The notes beneath the pieces were generated by a model. The model had not been told where the DNA came from. It searched no databases and saw only the letters and a program-made list of their open reading frames with translations. Positions 54,667 through 63,363 of a stretch of DNA of 64,000 bases are shown here, in pieces. The DNA is taken from positions 2,604,001 through 2,668,000 of the forward strand of contig CP073743.1 of NCBI GenBank assembly GCA_024397935.1, read 5' to 3'. Position numbers and translations under genes: made by a program. Every line of letters begins with the position of its first letter. Within the stretch, counting starts at the first letter, position 1. This DNA is from a bacterium SCSIO 12844. Lineage in GTDB: Bacteria; Pseudomonadota; Gammaproteobacteria; Francisellales; Francisellaceae.

Positions 54667-55131
54667 TTAAACAACTGAAATCGCTGAGCCCATAAGAATA
54701 ATTAATAATAAACGCACTAAAACAGATGCAATTAATAATGAACCTAGCGTTTCAATAATCCCTTGCCTATCAATTGAAAGCGCAATTAACCCAGGAATAA
54801 TATAACCAATAACAGTATAAGCTTCACCAAAGTAAGAAACCATATCTCCTGTTGCTAAAGCATCATTAATAATAACCCCAAGTATAAATGCTAACAATAC
54901 CGTTAATGCAATACGCCTTCTACCATAGATAATTAAAAAATTAGACAAGAATCTAACAATTGCATAGATTAATAGTGCAGAGATAAAAGTAACAAGCACA
55001 TTACCAGGATGATTCATCTCTAAAGCAATGTATCCAGGTACGACCATACCACCAGCTGATAGGCCAAAGAATGAAACAAAAATTAAACCAACAACCAAAC
55101 CAACGCCGATTGATAAGGTTAATATATCCAT
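54667..55131 (-). CDS. capC: Poly-gamma-glutamate biosynthesis membrane protein
   Basis: CapC is the small polytopic partner of CapB. The 154 residues form about four or five hydrophobic segments with the family start LTLSIGVGLVVGLIFVSFFG, followed by SAGGMVVPGYIALEMNHP. Its ATG overlaps the capB stop by one base (TAATG), the typical coupling of capB-capC. The length is close to that of Francisella and Bacillus CapC/PgsC. The assignment is secure. Confidence 0.92.
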   Translation of the reverse strand: MDILTLSIGVGLVVGLIFVSFFGLSAGGMVVPGYIALEMNHPGNVLVTFISALLIYAIVRFLSNFLIIYGRRRIALTVLLAFILGVIINDALATGDMVSYFGEAYTVIGYIIPGLIALSIDRQGIIETLGSLLIASVLVRLLLIILMGSAISVV

Positions 55132-56369
55132 TAGTTTTCCTCTTCTTTATTCTTTTTAATTCCATTAGCTTGATGTAACTGAATAAAATCAATTAACTCT
55201 AAGCCAACACCATAAATATTCCCAATTCCTACAAGCAGTACACGCTTAGCTTGAAATTTTTCAGCAATTGTACTGACAATCGCTTGCTCATCTTTTTCTT
55301 CCAAATCAATAATCTCTGTCTGAGTTTTTGCCCTACGCTTATAAGCCTTACTAAAAACATCACAACCTGTGCCAATTAGCACAATTGCTTTAGGCTGTCG
55401 CCACTTAGGTATCACATCAACAAATTGCAATGTCCTATCTTGACGATCCTCTCGACAGTTAAGCATTAAAACTGCTTCAAAACCATCATGATACTCATCT
55501 AATAGCTTATGCCATAAAATCTCAGTTGAAACAGGGTCATTGGCAGCAAAGCCATTGGCAAATAAAATTTCACTACCTTCATAAGCTATATCATGCTTTG
55601 TCATCGCCCCTGGATCGGGTTTTGCATCCCACATCCCTTTTAAAGCAACAGCTTTTGCAACACCTAAAGATGCACACACTTTTAATGCTAAGGCAATATT
55701 TTCTTTAAATTCTGCATAGCAAAACCCTGCAACATCTTCATCGGTTATCGCATGAATATCATTTTCTGAAATATGAAATAATTCACTTTTTCTATCTTTT
55801 GTTGCCATTTGAAACACTGGTAATTGAATACTTTCAGGCGTAAAAAATTTCCCCCTTACTGGTACCGTTGCAGCTAGTGCTAATGCAACATCTTTAGGTT
55901 CAGGGCCCATTACATCTAAATGATCTGGTCTTGCATTGGTTAAAACACCATGGGTAGAACGAACAATTTTCAATTCACATAATGACTGTAATAATGGCTG
56001 TAGCGCCATACATTCAATTACCAATGCTTGTGTTTGTAGTTTACGTGCTTTACGAATGATTACAACCTGCTCAATAATATTGGTAAAGCCAACACGAAAT
56101 ACAGGTGTTTCATTACCTTTAGTATCAATAAAACGTGCCAATGTCCCTGTTGTTTTACAGCAAGTTGTAATGCCCCCAGATCGAAGGCCTGCTGCAATTA
56201 ATCTTGCGACTGAAGATTTACCACGCGTACCATTAACATGAATTCGATACGGTATTTTTTTTAATGTATAAAGATGATAAAGCTCTTCTAAAATATAAAA
56301 AATCACTAACAGTAAAAAAAATATAATTAAAATCAACAAGATTGGCTTATTGTCAAAAAAAGCAAACAT
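55131..56369 (-). CDS. capB: Poly-gamma-glutamate synthase CapB
   Basis: CapB is the Mur-ligase-like amide ligase that polymerises glutamate. An N-terminal membrane segment (ILLILIIFFLLLVIFYILEE) is followed by the P-loop HVNGTRGKSSVARLIAAGLR and the Mur-type block LTNARPDHLDVMGP. The longest frame opens at GTG 56420; ATG 56369 gives 412 residues and a family-like distance to the P-loop and is preferred. It heads capB-capC-pgsW. Francisella uses a similar cluster for virulence, though a visible capsule is not always seen. Confidence 0.93.
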   Translation of the reverse strand: MFAFFDNKPILLILIIFFLLLVIFYILEELYHLYTLKKIPYRIHVNGTRGKSSVARLIAAGLRSGGITTCCKTTGTLARFIDTKGNETPVFRVGFTNIIEQVVIIRKARKLQTQALVIECMALQPLLQSLCELKIVRSTHGVLTNARPDHLDVMGPEPKDVALALAATVPVRGKFFTPESIQLPVFQMATKDRKSELFHISENDIHAITDEDVAGFCYAEFKENIALALKVCASLGVAKAVALKGMWDAKPDPGAMTKHDIAYEGSEILFANGFAANDPVSTEILWHKLLDEYHDGFEAVLMLNCREDRQDRTLQFVDVIPKWRQPKAIVLIGTGCDVFSKAYKRRAKTQTEIIDLEEKDEQAIVSTIAEKFQAKRVLLVGIGNIYGVGLELIDFIQLHQANGIKKNKEEEN

Positions 56370-56496
56370 ACCCTTGTAGCCCACAATAATTATTATCTCT
56401 CTAATGTGTAAATATAGCACAATAAATGCTATTTGAGGGATAGAATTATTAATTGTTTGAATAAAGATATTAAATTATATTTATTTTATAGACGAA

Positions 56497-58173
56497 TTAA
56501 GACTTGATCGAAAATGCTACTCTAGGATTATCTGAAGTTTCAGTTGTGTGATGAAATACAGGAACTGGAGAAGCTCCGCCTCCTATCGGTTTTGATAGCT
56601 TTTTGAGCTTTATATTATCTGACAATCCTAAGTCATTGATACGCTTACTTATTGAAAATAATGATGATGACTTTGATATCAAATCTGAAACCTCTAAAAC
56701 CCTCTTAAGCTGAATCATATCTGAATCATTGAGTAGGTCCTCTTGACTAAGATTATCTCTACATATTTTTTCTTCCAAGTTTTTAATCAATATCACTCTA
56801 TAGTTATCCAACTGTTCTACAATATCAGAATATTGAGATTGCCCATGATTAGCAGATATAATTTGTGAGCTTTCCTTATAAACAGTACTGTACAATGCAG
56901 CTTTTAGTGTAAGCGCTTGAACTTGTTGATTCATGTGACCTAATATTGCTAATGCTTTTCCTTGATAAGAAGGGTAGGCTTTCAAATTATGTACAACTTC
57001 CTCAATAAAATCATCAAAACTTTCTAATATACTACGCGTTCTAAATCTATCTGAAATTCCTATAAATTCATTAAGATGCACACAACTTATTGCCTCATTT
57101 AATGCTTTATTTTTATCACTACCAGATGTAGTTGTTTTTGGTCTATCAGTAAAACGACTTCTAATGCCATGTGCAGCTCTCAAAATTTTTGGATCTTTAT
57201 GCGTTGGACTAAAGCGCATTGTATCAATAGCATCAAAGAAATCTAAAATTGCGTTTTTAGCCAAGGCCCTAGCTAAATTATCCAAATCAACAGGTGATTT
57301 AGTTAATAACTCACTCCATTTATCTACTATAAAGTCATGATCAATCTTGGCAAAAAACTTCTGATCGTCAATCTCACATGAACCAATATTCTCGATATGT
57401 AGGTCCTGTTCTTTTAATAAAGCTGCATATAGTAGTACTGAAATAAAGCCTTGAGGTATATTGAACTCTTCTTTATTTAACATTTTCTTATAAGACTCAA
57501 ACCCATTTAAACCTTTTGATGCAATACCAATAATGTCATTATTGGCACCTATAACTAACACTGACTCTGAAGCAGCTTTACCAATAAAATATCGCCAAAG
57601 ATGAGAATAGATAATTTCTGCTATTGCATCTTCTCTCTTTTGCTCTAACTCAACAACTCCAAATTGCTTTACAAAATATAAAGTATTATTATATCTATAC
57701 TTTTTCACATCATGAGCTGATTTAGCCATGTTATTGTCATTTTCAAGTAATGTTAATTCTGATAAATTAATTCTATTTATTTCAGGCTTTGCTATAGAGC
57801 TCGGCAAATTCATCGTTATTTCATTTTTAATTTTTAAAAGAGCTTCTCTAAGACCACTATTTTCTTCAATTAATTGTTTCGCATCTTGATTAGTAGTAGT
57901 TTGAATATTTTGTACTTTTTTATTAATCACACTTTGATCTAATTGCTCTGAAATTTGACTATGGATTTTAATAACTGTCAATATATGTATTAAACTACTT
58001 TCATCTTGATCTATATATGCTGAAATCAATGTTTTTAACTGATGTTCTTCTGATAAGTTAATATAATTTTTCAAGGATTCAACTTTGTTCAGCTGACCAG
58101 TTAATAACAATGGTTTTTTATTATTCATTATAAATAATTCAACTGCATTAAGTATTATATTTTTATTCATCAT
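56497..58173 (-). CDS. Kinase-like protein of unknown family, paralogue A
   Basis: No named family is recognised. The 558 residues comprise an N-terminal helical region (1-145), a central module with kinase-like features, and a helical C-terminal region with a Gly/Pro turn (KPIGGGASPVPVF). In the module, Lys169 lies in a strand-like LYFVKQF, Glu186 in EDAIAEIIYS, a catalytic-loop-like KEQDLHIENIG has Asp257, His259 and Asn262, and AKIDHDFIVD carries Asp278/Asp280, as in atypical kinases (PI4K/HipA-like). It is a full-length paralogue of the upstream gene. AGGGG precedes the tandem ATGs. Kinase activity is inference. Confidence 0.65.
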   Translation of the reverse strand: MMNKNIILNAVELFIMNNKKPLLLTGQLNKVESLKNYINLSEEHQLKTLISAYIDQDESSLIHILTVIKIHSQISEQLDQSVINKKVQNIQTTTNQDAKQLIEENSGLREALLKIKNEITMNLPSSIAKPEINRINLSELTLLENDNNMAKSAHDVKKYRYNNTLYFVKQFGVVELEQKREDAIAEIIYSHLWRYFIGKAASESVLVIGANNDIIGIASKGLNGFESYKKMLNKEEFNIPQGFISVLLYAALLKEQDLHIENIGSCEIDDQKFFAKIDHDFIVDKWSELLTKSPVDLDNLARALAKNAILDFFDAIDTMRFSPTHKDPKILRAAHGIRSRFTDRPKTTTSGSDKNKALNEAISCVHLNEFIGISDRFRTRSILESFDDFIEEVVHNLKAYPSYQGKALAILGHMNQQVQALTLKAALYSTVYKESSQIISANHGQSQYSDIVEQLDNYRVILIKNLEEKICRDNLSQEDLLNDSDMIQLKRVLEVSDLISKSSSLFSISKRINDLGLSDNIKLKKLSKPIGGGASPVPVFHHTTETSDNPRVAFSIKS

Positions 58174-58184
58174 GCGACCCCTTC

Positions 58185-58201
58185 TGTCTAATTTATAGAC
58201 A
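58185..58201. repeat. 6-bp hairpin in the leader of paralogue A
   Basis: TGTCTA and TAGACA flank a 5-nt loop, located between the predicted -10 and the Shine-Dalgarno sequence of the kinase-like gene starting at 58173. It could modulate translation or be an operator. The evidence is the palindrome alone. Confidence 0.35.
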
Positions 58202-58205
58202 AGAA

Positions 58206-58234
58206 ATCATACATGACAAACAATTAAAACGCAA
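58206..58234 (-). promoter_or_regulatory. Candidate promoter of kinase-like paralogue A
   Basis: On the minus strand TTGCGT (58234-58229) and TATGAT (58211-58206) are separated by exactly 17 nt, about 33 nt before the ATG. It indicates that paralogue A is transcribed independently of paralogue B, 131 bp upstream. Confidence 0.5.
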
Positions 58235-58304
58235 TGCTTTTTATTTTTCTCTTAAGAAAAATATATAAAATCAATGTAGGCTTATCAATTAAAGTAATAT
58301 TATT

Positions 58305-60170
58305 CTATTGATTAAAGCTATTTGTATCCTCACTAGTCACTCCTTTTTTATTAGAATCATTATTATGTTCAATCTCATGAAAATAAGGCTTTGGCGATGT
58401 TGAAACATGGTTACTACTAGAAGAGTTTGATAATGATACTTGTGAGTAATCCACCACTTTTAAATTTATACTCTCAAGCTGACTACAACTAAATTTTGTT
58501 ACTTCAACTAATTGTTGTGCCTGTGCAAAGGTTATTTCAGGTTTTATTAGCTCTCCTAATAATGTTTGAGTCAATTTAAGTTTCTGAAATTCCGTATTTT
58601 GATGCAAACTCATATTAGAAATACAATCTTCCCCTATTTGCTTTGTAATTGAAGTAATTAATTTATTTCTTTGCTTTAATGTATCTTCTATTAAATCTTT
58701 ATTTTGGTGAAACTTGTTATAGACTACATTAGTATCATATTGGTAAACCTGACTAAATAGCTGAACCTTCTGAGAAAAATTAACTACTCTAAGAAACATA
58801 TGATGAAATATTTCATATGCCTTACTACATTGTTGATCATTAAAACCTTCATTAGAGAATGCATTATCGATGTGTTTTTTAAATGCAAATAAATTTTCAC
58901 TAACCATTTCAAAGTTTTGAAAAGCTTTAAATAACATTTGAAACTCTTCATTAGTCCCTATCGTAGATAGCTCACTTAATACTCTAGCTTGATCTTCCTT
59001 AGAAACCGTTGTATCACTTCTATCTGTCAACTTTGATCTTGCATAATGGCCTGTCTGTAAAATTCGACTATTTATTGTCACAGGTGAAAAACGTACTGTT
59101 TCAAGCGTATTAATAAATTTAGATAAACTTCCAGTTGCTAATGCTTCTGCTAAATGGTTCATATTAGCAGTTTCTTCTATTTTGGATAGTTTATCCCAAT
59201 TAGCAATAATCATATCATGATCTATTTTAGAAATATTTTTAATATTCTCTGTTGAAACTATACCAATATTCTCTATTGAGCTTTTACCAATATTATGAAT
59301 ATGTAAATCCTGCTCTTTTAATAATGGTGTTAATAGAAGTATTGTAAGTAAGCCAACTAATCGTCCAAAATTCTCATTGTTATCTAACATACGATACAAA
59401 GACTCAAAGCCCTTCAAGCCAATTGAAGCTACTCCAATAATATTTTTTTTATCGTCAATAACTAAAGCTGTTTCTGAAACAATGGCATTATTACCTGCTA
59501 ATTTTGCAAGTGTCATCCAAAGTAAAGCATATGTTGCTTCAGCAATAGCATCTCTAGCTTGTTGATCCAAATCTTTACTACTATCAAACATTTTCACAAA
59601 ATATAAATTATCTTGCCCTTCTAGTGTACATACTTGTACCTCATGAGCTGATTTTGCAGCATCTTTGCTTTCTTTTTTTCTGATTAACTTATTATTATCT
59701 ATTAATTTAATATTAATAGTATCTTGTAAAAAGTTTTTTACATCTTCTTGATTAGTGACTTCAGCAACAGGCGTTGTATCTGCAACATTACTATGAGTAT
59801 TATTTGCATGAGCTACCATAGTCCTCAATGAAGACTGTTTGTCCTCTCCCTTACACAAATCTGCTGCATGCTTCTGAAGCTCATTTTGAAATTTTTTAAC
59901 ATCTGGATAATTAATATTTCCTGCACTTTTTGAAAGCATCGTACTATTATTGATAAGCAATAATTGTGTCAATATCTCTTGTTTATTTTTATTTAAATAT
60001 GCAGTAACTAATTCTTCTGCTTGCTTATCATTAGCAAGATTAAGATAATATTTTAACAGATCAGCCCTATCAACTCCATTAAAGCTATTAACTGATATTC
60101 TATGGCGTTTTTTACTTTCTACTATTTTAACATAAAGATCAATTGCATCTAATACGGCTTTTTTATTCAT
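58305..60170 (-). CDS. Kinase-like protein of unknown family, paralogue B
   Basis: This 621-residue protein aligns with paralogue A along most of its length. Shared points are the N-terminal helices (LLKYYLNLANDKQAEELVTAY), KSAHEV, LYFVKMF with Lys193, Glu211 in RDAIAEATYA, NIIGVASIGLKGFESLYRML, KEQDLHIHNIG with Asp288, His290 and Asn293, and SKIDHDMII with Asp317/Asp319, then TVRFSPV and SKLTDR. Compared with A it has a short insertion of repeated S-T/I-ENI units between the catalytic loop and the metal-binding Asp. The tail is polar (HNNDSNKKGVTSEDTNSFNQ). A strong Shine-Dalgarno sequence and a consensus promoter precede it. Confidence 0.65.
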   Translation of the reverse strand: MNKKAVLDAIDLYVKIVESKKRHRISVNSFNGVDRADLLKYYLNLANDKQAEELVTAYLNKNKQEILTQLLLINNSTMLSKSAGNINYPDVKKFQNELQKHAADLCKGEDKQSSLRTMVAHANNTHSNVADTTPVAEVTNQEDVKNFLQDTINIKLIDNNKLIRKKESKDAAKSAHEVQVCTLEGQDNLYFVKMFDSSKDLDQQARDAIAEATYALLWMTLAKLAGNNAIVSETALVIDDKKNIIGVASIGLKGFESLYRMLDNNENFGRLVGLLTILLLTPLLKEQDLHIHNIGKSSIENIGIVSTENIKNISKIDHDMIIANWDKLSKIEETANMNHLAEALATGSLSKFINTLETVRFSPVTINSRILQTGHYARSKLTDRSDTTVSKEDQARVLSELSTIGTNEEFQMLFKAFQNFEMVSENLFAFKKHIDNAFSNEGFNDQQCSKAYEIFHHMFLRVVNFSQKVQLFSQVYQYDTNVVYNKFHQNKDLIEDTLKQRNKLITSITKQIGEDCISNMSLHQNTEFQKLKLTQTLLGELIKPEITFAQAQQLVEVTKFSCSQLESINLKVVDYSQVSLSNSSSSNHVSTSPKPYFHEIEHNNDSNKKGVTSEDTNSFNQ

Positions 60171-60205
60171 AACTCCCCCCTCAAATATTTTATTTTTCCC
60201 GATCT

Positions 60206-60233
60206 ATTATAAATAAAATATATATTGTGTCAA
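60206..60233 (-). promoter_or_regulatory. Full-consensus sigma70 promoter of kinase-like paralogue B
   Basis: On the minus strand TTGACA (60233-60228) and TATAAT (60211-60206) are both perfect and separated by 16 nt. The leader to ATG 60170 would be about 30 nt and contains AGGGGGGAG as ribosome-binding site. It is the best promoter match seen in the window. Confidence 0.75.
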
Positions 60234-60238
60234 ATAAT

Positions 60239-60277
60239 AAAAAAAGCCACCACTAAATACTTTTAATGATGGCTTTT
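60239..60277 (-). terminator. Rho-independent terminator of sucCD
   Basis: On the minus strand AAAAGCCATCA pairs with TGGTGGCTTTT (11 bp with one G-U) around a 14-nt loop and is followed by a T-rich run. It lies 36 nt after the sucD stop and immediately before the promoter of the kinase-like gene, so it insulates the two units. Confidence 0.85.
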
Positions 60278-60312
60278 ATAATGCTATTAAGCAATATTAA
60301 GTTAAAACGTAC

Positions 60313-61185
60313 TTACCAACCAGTAACTTCAGCTAAACGCTGACCAATTTCTGCTGGTGATTTTGTAGTTGCAACGCCTGCTGCTTCAAGGTGAGCAAAT
60401 TTCTCTGCTGCAGTTCCTTTACCACCTGCAATAATCGCACCAGCATGTCCCATACGCTTACCAGCAGGCGCTGTAACCCCTGCAATATAAGAAACAACTG
60501 GTTTTGTAACATTTGCTTTAATATATTCTGCAGCTTCTTCTTCTGCTGAACCACCAATTTCACCAACCATGATGATGGCTTCTGTTTGTGGGTCATTTTG
60601 GAATAAGGTTAATGCATCAATAAAGCTTGTACCTGGGATTGGATCACCACCAATACCAATACAAGTACTTTGACCAAAGCCTAAAGCTGTTGTTTGGTTA
60701 ACTGCTTCGTAAGTTAAAGTACCTGAACGAGAAACAATACCAACTTTTCCAGGTTGGTGAATATGTCCTGGCATAATACCAATTTTACATTGTCCAGGTG
60801 TAATAACGCCTGGGCAGTTTGGTCCAATTAAACGAGAACCTGAATTTTCAACATAACGTTTGACTTCAAGCATATCTAAAACAGGAATACCTTCTGTAAT
60901 ACAAACAATCAATGGAATACCGGCATCAGCAGCTTCAATGATTGAGTCTTTACAAAATGGCGCTGGTACATATATAACTGTCGCATCTGGCTGAACTTGA
61001 TCAACTGCATCTATCACTGTATCAAACACAGGCAAACCTAAATGCTCTTGGCCACCTTTACCTGGTGTAACACCACCAACCATTTTTGTACCATATTCAA
61101 GTGCCTGCTCTGAGTGAAATGTTCCCTGTTTACCAGTGAACCCCTGACAGATGACTTTCGTTTCTTTATTAATTAATACACTCAT
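60313..61185 (-). CDS. sucD: Succinyl-CoA synthetase alpha subunit
   Basis: SucD carries the active-site phosphohistidine of the TCA-cycle succinyl-CoA ligase. The 290 residues include the CoA/nucleotide motif [35 protein letters not shown], and the catalytic His in [17 protein letters not shown]. It overlaps the sucC stop by 4 nt. The length and motifs are standard. No sucA/sucB genes are adjacent in this window. Confidence 0.97.
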   Translation of the reverse strand: MSVLINKETKVICQGFTGKQGTFHSEQALEYGTKMVGGVTPGKGGQEHLGLPVFDTVIDAVDQVQPDATVIYVPAPFCKDSIIEAADAGIPLIVCITEGIPVLDMLEVKRYVENSGSRLIGPNCPGVITPGQCKIGIMPGHIHQPGKVGIVSRSGTLTYEAVNQTTALGFGQSTCIGIGGDPIPGTSFIDALTLFQNDPQTEAIIMVGEIGGSAEEEAAEYIKANVTKPVVSYIAGVTAPAGKRMGHAGAIIAGGKGTAAEKFAHLEAAGVATTKSPAEIGQRLAEVTGW

Positions 61186-62357
61186 GCTTTGGCCTCTTCT
61201 TTCACTGCTTCAACTACTTTCTTAGCCGCATCGGTAAACCCATCAGCTGCAATAATATTTAAACCACTGTCTTGTAGTTTTTTAGCACCTAATTCTGCAT
61301 TAGTCCCTTCAAGACGAACAACCACAGGTACTTTAACACCCACTTCTTCAACTGCTGCAATAATACCTTCTGCAATCATATCACAGCGAACAATGCCGCC
61401 AAAAATATTAACTAAAATCGCTTGGACATTTTCATCTGAGAGAATAATTTTGAACGCTTCAGATACACGTTCCTTTGTCGCACCACCACCAACATCTAAA
61501 AAGTTAGCTGGCTTACCACCACAAAGTTTAACTAAATCCATTGTTGCCATAGCAAGGCCTGCGCCATTAACCATACAACCAATATTACCTTCTAGGGCAA
61601 CATAGTTTAAATCCCATTGGGCAGCACGTTGTTCACGTTCATCTTCCTGAGATGGATCATGCATCACTTGAATTTGTGGTTGACGATATAAAGCATTACT
61701 ATCAATGTTAATTTTTGCATCTAAACAATGAAGATTACCTTCATCTGTAATCACTAATGGATTAATTTCTAAAAGTGCTAAATCTTTTTCTTCAAATATT
61801 TTGGCTAAACCTAAGAAGATTTTAACAAACTGCTTAACTTGATCGCCTTTTAAACCCAACTTAAATGCTAAGGCACGACCTTGATAAGGTTGTGCACCTA
61901 CTAATGGATCAATGGTTGCTTTATGAATTTTATCTGGTGTCTCTTCTGCAACTTTTTCAATTTCAACACCACCTTCAGTTGATGCCATAAAAACGATTCT
62001 ACGGCTTGCTCTATCAACAACAGCTCCTAAGTATAATTCCTTAGCAATATCAGTACAGGCTTCAATTAATATTTTACTAACTGGCTGACCATTTGCATCT
62101 GTTTGATAAGTTACTAGTCTTGAACCCATCATTTTCTTAACAAATGCTGCTATGTCATCTTTAGAAGAAACTAGCTTTACACCACCAGCCTTACCACGAC
62201 CTCCTGCATGTACTTGGGCTTTTACAACCCACATATTGCCACCAATTTTATCTGCAGCAACTAAAGCCTCTTCTACACTATCAACAGCATAGCCTTTTGA
62301 TACAGGCAAACCATACTCAGCAAATAGTTGCTTGCCTTGATACTCATGTAAATTCAT
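61182..62357 (-). CDS. sucC: Succinyl-CoA synthetase beta subunit
   Basis: SucC supplies the nucleotide-specificity ATP-grasp domain of succinyl-CoA ligase. It begins [20 protein letters not shown] and contains [29 protein letters not shown] and [13 protein letters not shown] near the subunit interface. The 391 residues are normal. It is the first gene of sucCD, downstream of a candidate promoter with an inverted repeat in its spacer. The assignment is secure. Confidence 0.97.
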   Translation of the reverse strand: MNLHEYQGKQLFAEYGLPVSKGYAVDSVEEALVAADKIGGNMWVVKAQVHAGGRGKAGGVKLVSSKDDIAAFVKKMMGSRLVTYQTDANGQPVSKILIEACTDIAKELYLGAVVDRASRRIVFMASTEGGVEIEKVAEETPDKIHKATIDPLVGAQPYQGRALAFKLGLKGDQVKQFVKIFLGLAKIFEEKDLALLEINPLVITDEGNLHCLDAKINIDSNALYRQPQIQVMHDPSQEDEREQRAAQWDLNYVALEGNIGCMVNGAGLAMATMDLVKLCGGKPANFLDVGGGATKERVSEAFKIILSDENVQAILVNIFGGIVRCDMIAEGIIAAVEEVGVKVPVVVRLEGTNAELGAKKLQDSGLNIIAADGFTDAAKKVVEAVKEEAKA

Positions 62358-62414
62358 GACATCTTCTCACTTATCTTTGTTTTACTTTAATTGATTTATT
62401 GAAAAACGTAAGCA

Positions 62415-62444
62415 AGTATAAAGGATATTATCAATATCTGTCAC
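62415..62444 (-). promoter_or_regulatory. Candidate sucCD promoter with operator-like repeat in the spacer
   Basis: On the minus strand GTGACA (62444-62439) and TATACT (62420-62415) are separated by 18 nt. The spacer contains an inverted repeat GATATT-3 nt-AATATC (62424-62438), placed where a repressor would block polymerase. The leader is about 50 nt. It was identified by inspection only. Confidence 0.45.
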
Positions 62445-62639
62445 CCTTTTTTGTATAAAAGTAACTCAAATGATCGAAAATATACTTAAATACAGCATTG
62501 TCTTAATCTATGATCTAATCAATATTAAAGATGTTCTTTTCTATTAATAAGCTCTATACTCATAGGTTTAATTGTTGAAATATTTAAATTTAACGGCTTA
62601 AATTATTAATGATAAGTAAAATAAAGGTGCTTTTAAGAA

Positions 62640-63350
62640 ATGAATAATCAAGTAGTAGACCCGGAACTAAAACTTAAGAAAAAATTTTTAAAAAAGTTTA
62701 AACTTTCTAATCCTACTATGATTTTACTTGCTTTAATTATTCTGTTATTAGTCATCATATTAGTACAACAGTTCTCTGACTCTTCCAAAACTAAAGAGCT
62801 CCATAATCAAATTAATAAAATTGCTTCATCAATAAAAACCAACCATCAAACACAAAATCAAATCTTATCTAATATAAATAAACAAACAAAAGCCATTACT
62901 TCAATTGATAACAATTATAACCAAGTTAATCAAATGATTAATAGTGCAGTCAAAAATCAAAGCCTAATACAAAGTAAACTCAGTCAACAATTTGAACAAA
63001 CAAATAAAGCCATTAGTAACAATGCTCAATCTTTAGCACAAATTCTTAAATTGTTAAACATGAAACTAGGTCAGTTAAGTGATCAAAATTCATCACTTCA
63101 TTCTATTTTAAATACTCCTCAAGGCTTTAAACGAACAGATCAATACACCATCAGTAGCATTGCCCCTTACGGTGTAATTATCCAGGACAAACAAGGAAAT
63201 TTTTTAATTGCTAGATTAAATAAGCAACTATCAGTTGGTGTTATCACTGCCATTACTGAACATTATATTATTGCAGGCAATTATGTAATTACCAATGAAA
63301 GCTCTAAAATGCATAATAGTGTCTCTATTATAAAAAAAATGACCCCCTAA
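62640..63350 (+). CDS. Bitopic coiled-coil membrane protein, faintly IcmG/DotF-like
   Basis: The 236 residues consist of a short basic cytoplasmic N-terminus (LKKKFLKKFK), one membrane segment (about 28-45, ILLALIILLLVIILVQQF), a long Gln/Asn/Ser-rich coiled coil (about 50-150), and a C-terminal beta-rich domain starting YTISSIAPYGVIIQDKQGN. This architecture and the C-terminal Y-x-I-x2-I-x-P pattern recall IcmG/DotF of type IVB secretion systems and also PilP-like proteins. Similarity is too weak to name it. AAGGTG lies 10 nt before the ATG. It is monocistronic, between divergent sucC and convergent murG. Confidence 0.6.
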   Translation: MNNQVVDPELKLKKKFLKKFKLSNPTMILLALIILLLVIILVQQFSDSSKTKELHNQINKIASSIKTNHQTQNQILSNINKQTKAITSIDNNYNQVNQMINSAVKNQSLIQSKLSQQFEQTNKAISNNAQSLAQILKLLNMKLGQLSDQNSSLHSILNTPQGFKRTDQYTISSIAPYGVIIQDKQGNFLIARLNKQLSVGVITAITEHYIIAGNYVITNESSKMHNSVSIIKKMTP

Positions 63351-63363
63351 CTAATCTTTAAGC

